Assembly: GCA_038532735.1 (NCBI GenBank)
Contig: JBCBAC010000003.1
Coordinates: forward strand, 62,001 to 126,000
From: JAHTBL01 sp038532735
GTDB lineage: Bacteria; Pseudomonadota; Alphaproteobacteria; Rhodobacterales; Rhodobacteraceae
Direction: 5' to 3'
Length of the DNA stretch: 64,000 nt
Shown: piece by piece, positions 33,744 to 43,266 of the stretch
Numbering within the stretch: position 1 is the first letter of the stretch
How the letters are laid out: each line of letters begins with the position of its first letter
Notes under the pieces: generated by a model
Databases searched by the model: none
Told to the model about the DNA's origin: nothing
Seen by the model: the letters and a program-made list of their open reading frames with translations, nothing else
Translations under genes and position numbers: made by a program

Positions 33744-34607
33744 CTACGCTTGGCGCGCCTCAAGGGCGGCGGCGATCATGGCGTCAAAGGCCTCGGGCGT
33801 TGTGGCTTTCGCGACATCCTCGGCCGTGACGGTGACACCCCATTCTGCCATCGCCGCATAACGCGGCTGGCGGTGCGCGATCACTTCGGCATAGGTGTGG
33901 CGGATGAAGGCATCAGGATCAACTTCGCCCTCTACCAGATTGTTATCGCTCAGATATGCGTCCCACTTCGCGTCCAGAAACTCCGGACGATAATAGATCG
34001 GCTTCGGCGCCTTATCAAAGCGGCGCACCAGCTCGGCGCGGTGATCTTCGCTGCCTTTGATCCAGACAAGCAGCAGGTTTTCGGACAGCGCCGTAAGGAT
34101 TGGATCATTCGGATCAGACGGATCGACGACCTCGCAGATCGAACCGCTCGTATCGCAGACGAAGTTCTCGTAGCCATAAAGGTCTTCGGCCCGGTCGATG
34201 AACCGCACTGTGTCCAGCATCGCCGCGCGCTCTGCCTCCAGATGCTGGGCCTGACGGCGCTTGTATTCGGCAAAGCTGAGCCCGCCCTTGGCCGGGTCGC
34301 CGGGTTTGCCCAGATAGGTGGAGAGCGGCGCCAGATTGTCGAACGTGATGTTGGACGCGATGTATAGGCTGTCGCTCATCAGCAGCTCGCGCAGAAGCGG
34401 CTGGCGCATGGCCTCGCGCTTGAAATTGTCGACGATGTATTCGCCCATATAGCGCGTGCCGATCCGGTAATCGACCGAGTAGTGAAACCAGTCTCCACTG
34501 GCGCGCAACATGTTTGAAACATGTGTTTTCCCAAGCCCTGACATCGCAAAAAGAAGCACCTTCTTTCGCGGCGCGTCCCGCCACTCCTGAGCCGTTTTGT
34601 AGATCAT
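33744..34607 (-). CDS. P-loop ATPase/kinase-like protein of unknown function
   Basis: A 287-residue soluble protein with a Walker A-like motif KKVLLFAMSGLGKTHVSNML near residue 18 and no membrane segment. A downstream acidic region (NFVCDTSGSICEVVD near 155) may serve as Walker B. The rest is Arg/Asp-rich. I do not recognise the family beyond the P-loop. The ATG at 34607 is preferred to a TTG at 34634. It lies between a transporter gene and metA in the same direction, so a link to methionine or sulfur metabolism is possible but unproven. Confidence 0.65.
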   Translation of the reverse strand: MIYKTAQEWRDAPRKKVLLFAMSGLGKTHVSNMLRASGDWFHYSVDYRIGTRYMGEYIVDNFKREAMRQPLLRELLMSDSLYIASNITFDNLAPLSTYLGKPGDPAKGGLSFAEYKRRQAQHLEAERAAMLDTVRFIDRAEDLYGYENFVCDTSGSICEVVDPSDPNDPILTALSENLLLVWIKGSEDHRAELVRRFDKAPKPIYYRPEFLDAKWDAYLSDNNLVEGEVDPDAFIRHTYAEVIAHRQPRYAAMAEWGVTVTAEDVAKATTPEAFDAMIAAALEARQA

Positions 34608-34640
34608 TGCGCTGTTTCTCACCGTCCTGTTCAAACGGGT

Positions 34641-35573
34641 TTAGCGTGCGGACCCATCAAGAGGTAGGGGTTTGTTGAAAAGCCAGCGCCACAGTCGCCC
34701 GTCAAGCACACTCAGCCCCAGCGCCAGAATGGCAAAGCCGATATAGGCGTTGGCGGGCAGCGCCTCGTTGCGGACGATCGCGCCAAGCGTGATCGCAAAC
34801 GGCACAATCAAAAGCGTGCAGAGCATCAGATTGCCGCTGCCCGCCATCGCCAACACACGGTAGTAGAGCAGATAGGCCCCAGCTGTCGCGAAGACCGCAT
34901 AGTAGCCGATGGCGCCCCAAGTGCGCGGCTCCAGATCAAACCGGATTGGCCCTTCGAGCAGGATCGCCGCGGGTATCATGATCAGTGCAGAGCCTGTCAG
35001 CATCCCCGCCGCCGCGAGCTGTGGCGGTAAATGGGTCAGACGCTTGCGCGCCCACACGCCCGCGAGAGCATATGATATAGTGCCTGCAATAACAGCTAGT
35101 TGTGCGACAGACCTAATGTCGAAATTCGTGACGGAGTTGAGCCCGATCGCGGTTGCGACACCGAAAAATCCAAGGGCGACGCCAATAACGCGTCGCCGGG
35201 TCAGCCGCTCATCCGCAAAGAAGATCGCCGCGGCCAAGACGCCAAAAACAGCTGTCCCCGCATTGAAGATTGAGGTGAGCCCCGTCTCGATATGCAGCTG
35301 CCCCCACGCCATCAGCGAAAACGGGATAACATTATTCAGACAGCCCATGACACCAAACGCCACCCATGTTCCAAGATCGCGCGGCACTGGAATGCGGCGC
35401 AGCGCGATCACCAGCCACAGCAACAGTGCCGCCCAACCCACGCGATGCGCCACGCTGGTCAGAAAGCCGATCTCATCAAGCGCGATACGGATCGACAGAA
35501 AGGATGCGCCCCAGATCGCCGAGAGCAACAGCAACTCGGCCCATGCGCGGGAGGAGAGGGTCTTTTGGGTCAT
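34641..35573 (-). CDS. EamA/DMT superfamily transporter
   Basis: A 310-residue inner-membrane protein with ten predicted membrane segments and two EamA repeats (about 10-140 and 155-290). The first segment LLLLSAIWGASFLSIRIAL and the loop AGTAVFGVLAAAIFFADERL are typical. Members export or import amino acids, sugars or nucleotide precursors. It heads the minus-strand cluster leading to the P-loop protein and metA; the fadL terminator at 35625-35656 lies upstream, so its promoter must be in the 50-100 bases between. Confidence 0.87.
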   Translation of the reverse strand: MTQKTLSSRAWAELLLLSAIWGASFLSIRIALDEIGFLTSVAHRVGWAALLLWLVIALRRIPVPRDLGTWVAFGVMGCLNNVIPFSLMAWGQLHIETGLTSIFNAGTAVFGVLAAAIFFADERLTRRRVIGVALGFFGVATAIGLNSVTNFDIRSVAQLAVIAGTISYALAGVWARKRLTHLPPQLAAAGMLTGSALIMIPAAILLEGPIRFDLEPRTWGAIGYYAVFATAGAYLLYYRVLAMAGSGNLMLCTLLIVPFAITLGAIVRNEALPANAYIGFAILALGLSVLDGRLWRWLFNKPLPLDGSAR

Positions 35574-35624
35574 GCCTTCTGATAGGACGGGGACCGCTCA
35601 ACCGCGATCTGTTTCTTGCGCAAA

Positions 35625-35656
35625 CGAAAAAGCCCCGCCGGGATGGGCGGGGCTTT
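35625..35656 (-). terminator. Rho-independent terminator of the FadL-type porin gene
   Basis: On the minus strand AGCCCCGCC pairs with GGCGGGGCT (35631-35639 with 35646-35654, six-base loop) with flanking A-T pairs, followed by TTTTTCG. It lies 22 bases after the porin stop. Confidence 0.87.
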
Positions 35657-35677
35657 CATGATCGGGATGAGGGAGCC

Positions 35678-37048
35678 TTAGAACGTGAAGGACGCGTTGA
35701 AGCCGAACCCCAGCGAGCTGCTGCCCTCGAAGTCCGCAACACCTTCGCCGCCTACATTCGCGCGGGCGTCGCCCAGCTCGGAGTAGTTGATCCCCGCAGA
35801 CAGCTTGACGTTGTCCTTGTTGTATTGCGCGCCCAGTGTCAGCCCGCGCAGACCATTGGTCGGCCCAAGGGGGGAGACCAGATCATCGCCTTCGGGTTCA
35901 TAAAGGAACGTGGCCGATGCCGCGAAGTTATCATTGAAGCGGCGCGCAATACCGATGGTGTACCGCTCCCCATCTTCGAGGTTCACAAGGTCAGAGCCCA
36001 AGAAATCTGGCACAACATCCACGGCCGAGAATTCCGTCCAGCGATAGGATGCGGTTAGAAGGGTGTCCTCAGCGATACCGGTCTGGAAGTCCAGATTGAC
36101 CGATTGCGGTGTGACATAGTCAACGCTGCCTTTATAGGTCTGACCAAGGATCGTTTCCTTCGTATCCGCGGAATGCTCTGTCTCGAAGTGGTAGGTCAGA
36201 GCAAGACGGAACGCGATATCGGGGATTTCATAAGCCGCACCGATCAGAAACACCGGCTCCGTGCTGTCTTCCATCTCGAAGCTGTAACCACCGCCCGCAA
36301 AGAAGTTCGCACGGCCCGTGTCAACCGCACCTTGGAGCGAGTCGACCCCCTGTTGACCTGCGGCTTGTCCTACCGCCGGATTGGCGAGTGCGGCTGGCGG
36401 AACACCCGCTGCAAGAGCAAGCGCGTTGCCATATGTTGCAATAAAGTTCGAAACAGCTGCACTGTCACCGTTGATGATTGCTTCAGCATCAGAGTCGCTC
36501 AGTGTCGGCAGCGGAGTACCCGCGATCCGGGAGTTGAAGCCTGCAGCCGCAGTTGGGGCAACAGAGTTCGGCGTTACGATTGCATTCGCGTAAGCCGTAC
36601 CATTCAGATCGACCTCGGCGCGGACACGTTCAATTTTCACACCACCGAACAGGCTGAACCGGTCGCTGAACTGATACCGCCCCACGATACCAAGCGATTC
36701 ACTCGACAGATCCGCACCCGTGCCGCCCAAAGCGGAGGTGGATGGCGTTGTGCCATATTCAACATTCGCGCCATAGGGCTGATCAAAGATCAGCGACACG
36801 TTGAACTGGTCATTGATGTACTGGGTGTAGCTGAACCCAAGCTGGCGGTAGCTCTCGCCCACGTCATAATCGTTGCCCGCATCATCGCTGCCGACGACGT
36901 TTGGCTGGACCACGCCAAAGCTCAGCGAGACCGTGTTATCATCTGCAAAAATCGCACCAACGTTCTGGCCTGAACGGTCAAGGCCAGCCGCCGATACGAG
37001 CGATGTGCTAAGCAAAAGCGCGGCAGTTGCGCTTGCAAAGTGTTTCAT
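35678..37048 (-). CDS. FadL/OmpP1/TodX family outer-membrane transport protein
   Basis: A 456-residue outer-membrane beta-barrel with a signal peptide (MKHFASATAALLLSTSLVSA). The mature N-terminus starts AGLDRSGQNVGAIFADDN, as in FadL-type hydrophobic-compound channels, and it ends with the aromatic GFGFNASFTF expected for barrel insertion. An Ala-rich, strand-poor insertion of roughly 90 residues (around 180-265) probably forms an external or plug loop. The family takes up fatty acids and hydrocarbons. GAGGGAAG precedes the ATG at 37048. It is probably monocistronic: it has its own terminator and a 119-base upstream gap. Confidence 0.88.
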   Translation of the reverse strand: MKHFASATAALLLSTSLVSAAGLDRSGQNVGAIFADDNTVSLSFGVVQPNVVGSDDAGNDYDVGESYRQLGFSYTQYINDQFNVSLIFDQPYGANVEYGTTPSTSALGGTGADLSSESLGIVGRYQFSDRFSLFGGVKIERVRAEVDLNGTAYANAIVTPNSVAPTAAAGFNSRIAGTPLPTLSDSDAEAIINGDSAAVSNFIATYGNALALAAGVPPAALANPAVGQAAGQQGVDSLQGAVDTGRANFFAGGGYSFEMEDSTEPVFLIGAAYEIPDIAFRLALTYHFETEHSADTKETILGQTYKGSVDYVTPQSVNLDFQTGIAEDTLLTASYRWTEFSAVDVVPDFLGSDLVNLEDGERYTIGIARRFNDNFAASATFLYEPEGDDLVSPLGPTNGLRGLTLGAQYNKDNVKLSAGINYSELGDARANVGGEGVADFEGSSSLGFGFNASFTF

Positions 37049-37167
37049 TTTGACTTCCCTCATCCCTGATCACGATTTGTGTGATGTTATAGTGGATCGA
37101 CGTTAGTCAGCGGAAACTCGCTCGGTCAATTCTTACCCAACGTTATGATCAGGAGCGAGACGCGGCG

Positions 37168-38037
37168 TCACATTTTTGTAACGTGCCGACTTTCGAGGCG
37201 GATATTCGCATAATTTGCGCCGAAAATAAGCGCTGCACCAACGAAAACCCACAGATCAATCGCCTCGCTGTAAAAGAGCGCACCGATCACCGCGATCACT
37301 GGCAGACGCACGAAATCAATCGGCATGACCACACTGGCGGGTGCGAGGCTTAACGCGGTTGTCAGACAGAAATGCGCCAAAAGGCCTGCGCATCCGATCA
37401 GGACCAGCCAAGGCACAGACGCTGCCGAGGGCAGGGCGATATCGCCATCATAGCCCGCCGCGATGATGCCGAAAATGGCCTGCAACACGGTCAGGTAAAA
37501 CAGGATGCAGGTGATTGTCTCTGTTCGTGTCAGCTTGCGTGTCACAATAGCCGTCCCCGCAAAGAAGATCGCCGAGGCCGCAGCACAGATCACCCCGATA
37601 TTGAGCGCGTTGAAATCGGGGCGCACAACGACCAAAACACCCGCAAAGCCTACCAGAGCCGCCAACACCTTGGCGCGTGTCAGACGCTCCCCCAGAAAGA
37701 GCGGCGACAAGAGCAAGACCCAAAGCGGGGAGGTGAACTCCAACGCGAAAAGCTGTGCGAGCGGTATGAGCGTGAGCGCGAAGAACCACAGGTTCTGACC
37801 AGTGAAATGGCACAGGTTCCGGATCGCATGCAGCCCCAGATTGCGGCGCGTGATCTGACCCAAAGTGCCTGCTGCACCGGCAATGACAAGCACAAGAACG
37901 ATCCCGACGAAGGACCGAAACATCATGATCTCGAACGTGTCCAACTCAAAGCTGATGGCGCGCCCAGCTATGGCCATCGCGCTGAACGAGCCAATCGCAC
38001 CACTCATCCAAAGCGCGGCCTTGATGACGTCAGACAT
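37168..38037 (-). CDS. EamA/DMT superfamily transporter
   Basis: A 289-residue membrane protein with about ten hydrophobic segments in two EamA repeats. The segments LWFFALTLIPLAQLFALEFTS (split over a helix) and SPLWVLLLSPLFLGERLTRAK, and later FCLTTALSLAPASVVMPIDF, are the usual pattern in drug/metabolite transporters of the RhaT/YdcZ neighbourhood. The ATG at 38037 is preferred to 38052. It is unlike the EamA protein at 34641-35573 in detail and is not part of that cluster. Substrate unknown. Confidence 0.85.
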   Translation of the reverse strand: MSDVIKAALWMSGAIGSFSAMAIAGRAISFELDTFEIMMFRSFVGIVLVLVIAGAAGTLGQITRRNLGLHAIRNLCHFTGQNLWFFALTLIPLAQLFALEFTSPLWVLLLSPLFLGERLTRAKVLAALVGFAGVLVVVRPDFNALNIGVICAAASAIFFAGTAIVTRKLTRTETITCILFYLTVLQAIFGIIAAGYDGDIALPSAASVPWLVLIGCAGLLAHFCLTTALSLAPASVVMPIDFVRLPVIAVIGALFYSEAIDLWVFVGAALIFGANYANIRLESRHVTKM

Positions 38038-38111
38038 GCACGCCTCGATCAAACTTAACTAAAATTGCGACCAGCCGCTTCGCTTTTTCACGGTTTTTTA
38101 TGGAAGCCGCT

Positions 38112-38192
38112 TTCGCTTTTTCCAAATATCCGCGCCGCAGGCAAAATTTCCGATGGTCGGAGGCTTCGCCGAGGATATTTAAGAAAAGCGAA
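38112..38192. repeat. intergenic inverted-repeat element (copy 1 of a short dispersed family)
   Basis: TTCGCTTTTTCCAAATATCC at 38112-38131 is matched by an inverted copy at 38173-38192 (17 of 20 positions). The same 20-mer occurs at 44227-44246 with one difference. The element lies in the 258-base gap between an EamA gene and guaA, which has no coding capacity that I can support. It resembles small repeated intergenic elements seen in Rhodobacteraceae; function unknown. Confidence 0.6.
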
Positions 38193-38256
38193 AGATTTGC
38201 CGTATATCCCCAAGTGGCGGAACAGGCTGGGGAGCCGATGGCCGTAAAAGCGAAGG

Positions 38257-38285
38257 CGCTCTGGTCTGTGTATGCGACCAGAGCG
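38257..38285. terminator. perfect hairpin downstream of guaA
   Basis: CGCTCTGGTC (38257-38266) and GACCAGAGCG (38276-38285) form a perfect 10-bp stem with a nine-base loop, 10 bases after the guaA stop on the minus strand. The tract after it is CCTTCGCTTTTAC, so a U run is weak; it may act as terminator or as a 3' RNA-stability element. Confidence 0.55.
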
Positions 38286-38295
38286 TGACCACGGC

Positions 38296-39858
38296 CTACT
38301 CCCATTCGATGGTGCCCGGAGGTTTCGATGTGATGTCATATGTCACGCGGTTGATGCCCTTGACCTCGTTGATGATCCGCGTGGCCGTCTCGCCCAGGAA
38401 TTCGTGGCTGAACGGGTAGTAATCCGCCGTCATGCCATCAACGGAGGTCACCGCGCGCAGCGCGCAAGCGTAATCAAAGGTGCGGAAATCGCCCATCACG
38501 CCGACGGTGCGCACGGGCAGGATCGCGACGAAGGCCTGCCAGATCTCGTCATAAAGGCCGTGCTTGCGGATCTGGTCGATATAGACGGCATCCGCCTTTC
38601 GCAGGATATCCAGCTTCTCGCGCGTGATATCGCCGGGGCAACGGATCGCCAGGCCGGGGCCGGGGAAGGGATGGCGCCCGATGAAACTGTCGGGCAGGCC
38701 CAGCTCGCGGCCCAAGGCGCGGACCTCATCCTTGAAAAGCTCGCGCAGGGGCTCGACCAGTTTGAGGCCCATCTTCTCGGGCAGGCCACCCACATTATGG
38801 TGGCTCTTGATCGTAACCGATGGTCCGCCCGAGAAGCTCACACTTTCGATGACATCCGGATAGAGAGTTCCTTGGGCGAGGAATGTCGCGCCACCGACCT
38901 CATTCGCGTGTTTCTGGAACACGTCGATGAAGAGCTTGCCGATGATCTTGCGCTTGGTCTCGGGGTCGGACTGGCCTTCCAGCTCGCCCAGGAACAGATC
39001 GCTCTCATCAGCATGGATCAGCGGCATGTTATAATGATCGCGGAACATCGTCACGACTTCGTCCGCCTCGTTCTGGCGCAGAAGGCCATGATCGACGAAG
39101 ACACAGGTTAACTGATCGCCAATCGCCTCGTGGATCAGCACCGCGGCAACGGAGCTGTCCACACCGCCTGATAACCCGCAGATCACTTTCGCATCGCCGA
39201 CCTGTTCGCGGATCTTGCGGATCGCCTCTTCGCGGTAAGCGCCCATGGTCCAGTCGCCGGTAAAGCCTGCGAGCTTCACGAAATTCTCATAAAGCGTTTT
39301 GCCGTTCGGGGTGTGGTGCACCTCCGGATGAAACTGCACGGCGAAGAAGTTCCGCTCCAGATCGGCGGTGATCGCAAACGGTGCGTTGGGGGAGGTGCCA
39401 TAGACCTCAAAACCCGGCGCGATCTGGCTGACATGATCGCCATGGCTCATCCAGACCTGTTCCTTGGCTTCCAGGAACCAGCCGTTTAGCAGATCGATCC
39501 GGTCGTCCGACGGGGTCACATAGGCGCGCCCGAACTCTGCCGTGCCGTGGCCCTGTTCCACCTTGCCGCCCAGCATATGCATCATCACCTGCTGTCCGTA
39601 GCAAATCCCAAGGATCGGCACGCCCATGTCAAAAACGCTCGCAGGCGGCTGCGGTGCGCCGTCGTCAAAGACCGATGCAGGACCACCCGAAAAGATCACT
39701 GCTTTCGGTGCAAATTCAGCCAGAAAAGCGTCCGTCACGTTCTGGTAAGGATGGATTTCGCAATAGACATTCAGCTCCCGCAGGCGGCGCGCGATCAGCT
39801 GCGTCACCTGGCTGCCGAAGTCGATAATCAGAAGGCGGTCATGGGATATATCAGACAT
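38296..39858 (-). CDS. guaA: GMP synthase (glutamine-hydrolysing)
   Basis: A 520-residue enzyme converting XMP to GMP with glutamine and ATP. The class I amidotransferase domain (about 8-200) has GGPASVFDD, the nucleophile in GICYGQQ near residue 88 and HPEVHHT; the ATP pyrophosphatase domain (about 205-395) has the PP-loop GLSGGVDSSVAA; the dimerisation domain ends the protein (RPFPG-type HPFPGPGLAIR, C-terminal KPPGTIEWE). The ATG at 39858 has GAGGTGG upstream; the in-frame extension to 40068 would overlap the divergent mttB-like gene and is rejected. Confidence 0.97.
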   Translation of the reverse strand: MSDISHDRLLIIDFGSQVTQLIARRLRELNVYCEIHPYQNVTDAFLAEFAPKAVIFSGGPASVFDDGAPQPPASVFDMGVPILGICYGQQVMMHMLGGKVEQGHGTAEFGRAYVTPSDDRIDLLNGWFLEAKEQVWMSHGDHVSQIAPGFEVYGTSPNAPFAITADLERNFFAVQFHPEVHHTPNGKTLYENFVKLAGFTGDWTMGAYREEAIRKIREQVGDAKVICGLSGGVDSSVAAVLIHEAIGDQLTCVFVDHGLLRQNEADEVVTMFRDHYNMPLIHADESDLFLGELEGQSDPETKRKIIGKLFIDVFQKHANEVGGATFLAQGTLYPDVIESVSFSGGPSVTIKSHHNVGGLPEKMGLKLVEPLRELFKDEVRALGRELGLPDSFIGRHPFPGPGLAIRCPGDITREKLDILRKADAVYIDQIRKHGLYDEIWQAFVAILPVRTVGVMGDFRTFDYACALRAVTSVDGMTADYYPFSHEFLGETATRIINEVKGINRVTYDITSKPPGTIEWE

Positions 39859-40037
39859 GTGCCACCTCGTAGCGCTGCCTTCGCGTACGCGCAATGTCTG
39901 CCGTGCAGTTTCCTGCCTCCGGTTTCTTCGCAATGTCGCTTTTTCCCCCGATCCGCCGCAATCGCGGCGCGGCGACTTGCGGAAAGGCGTATCAAGGAAG
40001 GCATTGGTTCGGACGTAGCGAGACAAAGGGTGGTCTG

Positions 40038-41582
40038 ATGGCGGAAGTAAAAACACGGCGGCGCGCACGTGGGGGCGGAGGTGCTGCCCGGCGCGCGGAA
40101 CGCACAGCAGTCAAGATCGAGACCGCGAAATATATCGAACGGAACATCCCACTGACCGAAATGCTCTCGGACGAGCCGCTTGGCATTATCGAGGCCAATG
40201 CCGAGACGCTATTGGAAGAAGTAGGCGTTGCTTTTGTCGAGAACCCGGACGCGCTCGAGCGTTGGAAAGCTGCTGGTGCCCATATCAATGGTGAGCGCGT
40301 GCGCATCCCCAAAGGCCTGGCCCGCAAGCTCTGCGAAACTGCGCCGTCGAAATTTACTCAACACGCCCGCAACCCGGAGCGGAATGTCGAGATTGGCGGC
40401 AACACCCTTGTCACCGCGCCGGTCTACGGCCCGCCCTTCGTGCGCGATGCCGAAGGCGGCCGCCGCTATGCGACGATGGAGGATTTCAAGAATTTCGTGA
40501 AGCTCGGCTACATGTCGAAATACCTGCACCACTCAGGCGGCACCGTGTGTGAGCCAACAGACGTGCCCGTCAACAAGCGTCACCTCGATATGCTGCTGGC
40601 GCATATGACGCTTTCCGACAAGCCGTTCATGGGATCGGTGACGGAGCCGTCGCGCGCGCAAGACAGCGTCGATATGTGCGAGATCCTTTTCGGCAAGGAG
40701 TTCGTGCAAGAGAACACGGTGATGACTTCGCTCATCAACATCAACTCGCCGATGACATTCGATGCCACGATGATGGGCGCTTTGGAAGTTTATGCCGCCA
40801 ACAATCAGGCCTGTATCGTCTCGCCCTTCATCGTCGGCGGCGCGATGGCGCCCGTGTCGGTCATGGGCACGCTCACCCAAGTGCTCGCCGAAGTGATGGC
40901 GGGGATCGCCTACAGCCAGATCATCCGCCCCGGCGCACCCGTGATCTTCGGCACTTTCGTGACCTCCATCGACATGAACTCCGGCGCGCCCACCTTCGGC
41001 ACGCCAGAGGCCAGCCAGATCCTTTACGGGGCAGGGCAGTTGGCCCGCCGCATGGGTCTGCCGTTCCGTTCGGGCGGAGGGCTTTGCGGATCGAAACTGC
41101 CCGACGCGCAGGCGGCTTACGAGACCGCGCATACCCACAATGCGGCCCTCATGGGCGGCGTGAACTTCATGCTCCATAGCTGCGGCTGGCTCGAAGGCGG
41201 GCTCGTGTCGTCCTACGAGAAATTCGTGATGGACGCCGACCAGCTGGGCACGCTTCAGAAGATGGCGGCGGGCGTCGATATCTCGGAAGAAGCGCAAGCC
41301 ATGGATGCGATCCGCGAGGTCGGCCCGGGCGGGCATTACCTTGGCTGCGCGCATACGCAGGCCAACTTTAAAGATGCGTTCTGGCGCACCGATCTGCTGG
41401 ATTACAAACCGTTCGAGACATGGGACGAAGAAGGCGCGCGCGACACCCAGGCGCTCGCCTCGGCACGGGTCAAGAAACTGCTGAACGATTATCAGCAACC
41501 CCAGCTTGATCCCGGCATCCACGCAAAGCTCGTCGAATATGTGGAAAGCAAGAAGGCCTCTATGCCAGATGCCTTCGTCTGA
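40038..41582 (+). CDS. MttB-family (trimethylamine/glycine betaine) methyltransferase, non-pyrrolysine type
   Basis: A 514-residue protein of the trimethylamine methyltransferase (MttB) family. There is no in-frame amber codon, so this is the non-pyrrolysine branch, known members of which demethylate glycine betaine, proline betaine or carnitine and pass the methyl group to a corrinoid protein. Family stretches include HHSGGTVCEPTDVPVNKRH, PFIVGGAMAPVSVMGTLTQ and FGTPEASQILYGAGQLARR. A basic N-terminal tail (RRRARGGGGAARRAER) precedes the domain. The start at 40038 follows AAAGGGTGG. It diverges from guaA and stands alone here, 36 kb from the corrinoid activator operon at 1-4276. Substrate is inferred. 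Confidence 0.88.
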   Translation: MAEVKTRRRARGGGGAARRAERTAVKIETAKYIERNIPLTEMLSDEPLGIIEANAETLLEEVGVAFVENPDALERWKAAGAHINGERVRIPKGLARKLCETAPSKFTQHARNPERNVEIGGNTLVTAPVYGPPFVRDAEGGRRYATMEDFKNFVKLGYMSKYLHHSGGTVCEPTDVPVNKRHLDMLLAHMTLSDKPFMGSVTEPSRAQDSVDMCEILFGKEFVQENTVMTSLININSPMTFDATMMGALEVYAANNQACIVSPFIVGGAMAPVSVMGTLTQVLAEVMAGIAYSQIIRPGAPVIFGTFVTSIDMNSGAPTFGTPEASQILYGAGQLARRMGLPFRSGGGLCGSKLPDAQAAYETAHTHNAALMGGVNFMLHSCGWLEGGLVSSYEKFVMDADQLGTLQKMAAGVDISEEAQAMDAIREVGPGGHYLGCAHTQANFKDAFWRTDLLDYKPFETWDEEGARDTQALASARVKKLLNDYQQPQLDPGIHAKLVEYVESKKASMPDAFV

Positions 41583-41591
41583 CGCGATGGC

Positions 41592-41888
41592 TCAAGGCAA
41601 TGGCGCGCGGGCGGCCTGAACCATCCGCGCCTCGCCCATAATCGCAATCATCACCAGCACATGCTGGGTCAGGTTATAGCGCCCGTCATCGGTCACGCGC
41701 TGCTCTTCCAACATGCCCTCAATGTCGATCAGAAGCGTCAACGCCTCTACTGGGCCGATCATTCGTTCGCTTTGCAGAATGCGCGCCAGATCACGGGTGC
41801 GGCGGTAATCCTGCATTCCAAATCGCGCAGCAGACATCAAAAGGCGCGGGCGGCGCAGGCACTCCAGGCGGGCAAGAATATCGGTCAT
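41592..41888 (-). CDS. DUF6477 family small protein
   Basis: A 98-residue helical, basic protein beginning MTDILARLECLRRPRLLMSA. The pattern (RRPRLL, ARFGMQDYRR, LLIDIEGMLEEQR, LMVMIAIMGEAR-like end) matches DUF6477 as I recall it from Rhodobacteraceae. Function unknown. It is convergent with the MttB-like gene (9 bases apart) and divergent from the DUF6456 gene. The 223 bases between it and the DUF6456 gene contain a 7-bp hairpin (CCTCCGA/TCGGAGG at 41952-41972) and no gene. Confidence 0.72.
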   Translation of the reverse strand: MTDILARLECLRRPRLLMSAARFGMQDYRRTRDLARILQSERMIGPVEALTLLIDIEGMLEEQRVTDDGRYNLTQHVLVMIAIMGEARMVQAARAPLP

Positions 41889-42111
41889 GGCGGTCCCCTT
41901 CGGTTTCAGACAGGACTACCATGACACAACCTAAACGGGTGTTGCGTCATCCCTCCGATCACCGTTCGGAGGCTTCCACATTTGTTTATCTTTTGGAAAC
42001 AATCATCGGTTTGCTGCCAGATTTTAACTTCTGAGTAATAAATGCTCGCATAGGTTGTTTTCATAAATCGGGTGGCGCTTGAACGTCGCTCGCAGGGAAG
42101 GACGATGACCA

Positions 42112-43182
42112 ATGCCAGACGATCAGAGCGTGGAGGCTCTGTCGCCGATGCCGGCCTGGGTGCCGGAAGGGGCCAGACTGTATCTCACACATTTTGAAGG
42201 TGGGGTTACGATCCGCGGGCTTGCACGCGCGCGGGGGGTTCATGCCTCTACCATCATGCGACAGGTGCGCCGCTTCGAGCAGCGCCGCGATGATCCACTG
42301 GTCGACAAGGCGCTGCGGCGCTTGGCATCGAAAACCGCGCGGGCGATTTCCTTATCTTCGATGAAGGAGTGTCGCCAAATGATGCCTCACCTGACCCAAA
42401 GCACCGATCCTCAGCCCGTCGCCGATACGTTGTTGAACGATGCCCACCGTGCGTTGCGCCGATTGTGCGAAACCGGCGCCGTTCTGGCGATTGCCGCGGA
42501 TATGGAAAAGGCCGTTGTCGTGCGCAACGGCCCTGATGGCAGCAGCACCCGCACCGCGGTGATCGACCGCTCCGTGGCTGAGGCAATGGCGCTGAAGGAA
42601 TGGATCAGTTGCGACCGCCCGGGCCGTATTTCCCGCTATGAGGTGACCGCTGCAGGCCGCGCCGCTGTGCGCGATCTGGCTTGCGACGTCGAAGACGAGG
42701 CACCAACCCCGCCGCAAGAGGACACACCGAACAAACGCGCGCGCTACGGCGCTGTTGAATCGCCCCTCATCAGCCTCTCGCGCCGGCGCGACAAAGACGG
42801 AAACGTCTTTCTGCCCGAAGAGTTTGTCACTGCAGGCGAACGGCTTCGCGAGGATTTTGAACTGGGCCAGCTTGGCCCCTACGCCCCCGCCGATTGGGAG
42901 GCGTTTCTCAGCACACCACCCCCCTCTAATCCCGCCATCACCGGCGACGGTGTGGGCCCTGACGCCGCCCGCCTGCGCGTCCACGCCGCCTTGTCCGAAC
43001 TGGGCCCGGGCCTTGCCGATATCGCCCTGCGCTGTTGCTGCCTTCTGGAAGGTCTGGAGGTGACCGAAAAACAGATGGGCTGGTCGGCCCGGTCCGGCAA
43101 AATCGTTTTGCGGATCGCCTTGCAGCGGCTTGCTCATCACTATCAGGGCCAGCGTGGGGATTACGGCAAACTGATCGGATAG
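42112..43182 (+). CDS. helix-turn-helix protein with C-terminal DUF6456 domain
   Basis: A 356-residue protein. An N-terminal helix-turn-helix is suggested by GLARARGVHASTIMRQVRRFE near residue 50. A middle part (110-200) resembles a winged-helix region of MucR/DnaA-like regulators without clear motif. The C-terminal DUF6456 domain (about 215-350) contains ESPLISLSRRRDKDGN, FLPEEFVTAGERLREDFELG and MGWSARSGKIVLRIALQRLA. A regulator is likely; targets unknown. AAGGA lies about ten bases upstream of the ATG. lipA follows after 84 bases. Confidence 0.75.
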   Translation: MPDDQSVEALSPMPAWVPEGARLYLTHFEGGVTIRGLARARGVHASTIMRQVRRFEQRRDDPLVDKALRRLASKTARAISLSSMKECRQMMPHLTQSTDPQPVADTLLNDAHRALRRLCETGAVLAIAADMEKAVVVRNGPDGSSTRTAVIDRSVAEAMALKEWISCDRPGRISRYEVTAAGRAAVRDLACDVEDEAPTPPQEDTPNKRARYGAVESPLISLSRRRDKDGNVFLPEEFVTAGERLREDFELGQLGPYAPADWEAFLSTPPPSNPAITGDGVGPDAARLRVHAALSELGPGLADIALRCCCLLEGLEVTEKQMGWSARSGKIVLRIALQRLAHHYQGQRGDYGKLIG

Positions 43183-43266
43183 CCTGCGACGCCTTACCCT
43201 TGGACATTCCTGACCTAGATAGTTAAATGCTAAACAACTTCTCGATCAGGTCCCAAGAGGCACGCC

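Noticed and set aside
38205..38290. tRNA-like sequence between the EamA gene and guaA
   Set aside because: No T-arm GTTCGA motif or acceptor stem can be formed; the visible structure is a simple 10-bp hairpin.
40038..41582. pyrrolysine-containing trimethylamine methyltransferase
   Set aside because: The frame has no internal TAG codon, so it belongs to the non-pyrrolysine branch of the MttB family.
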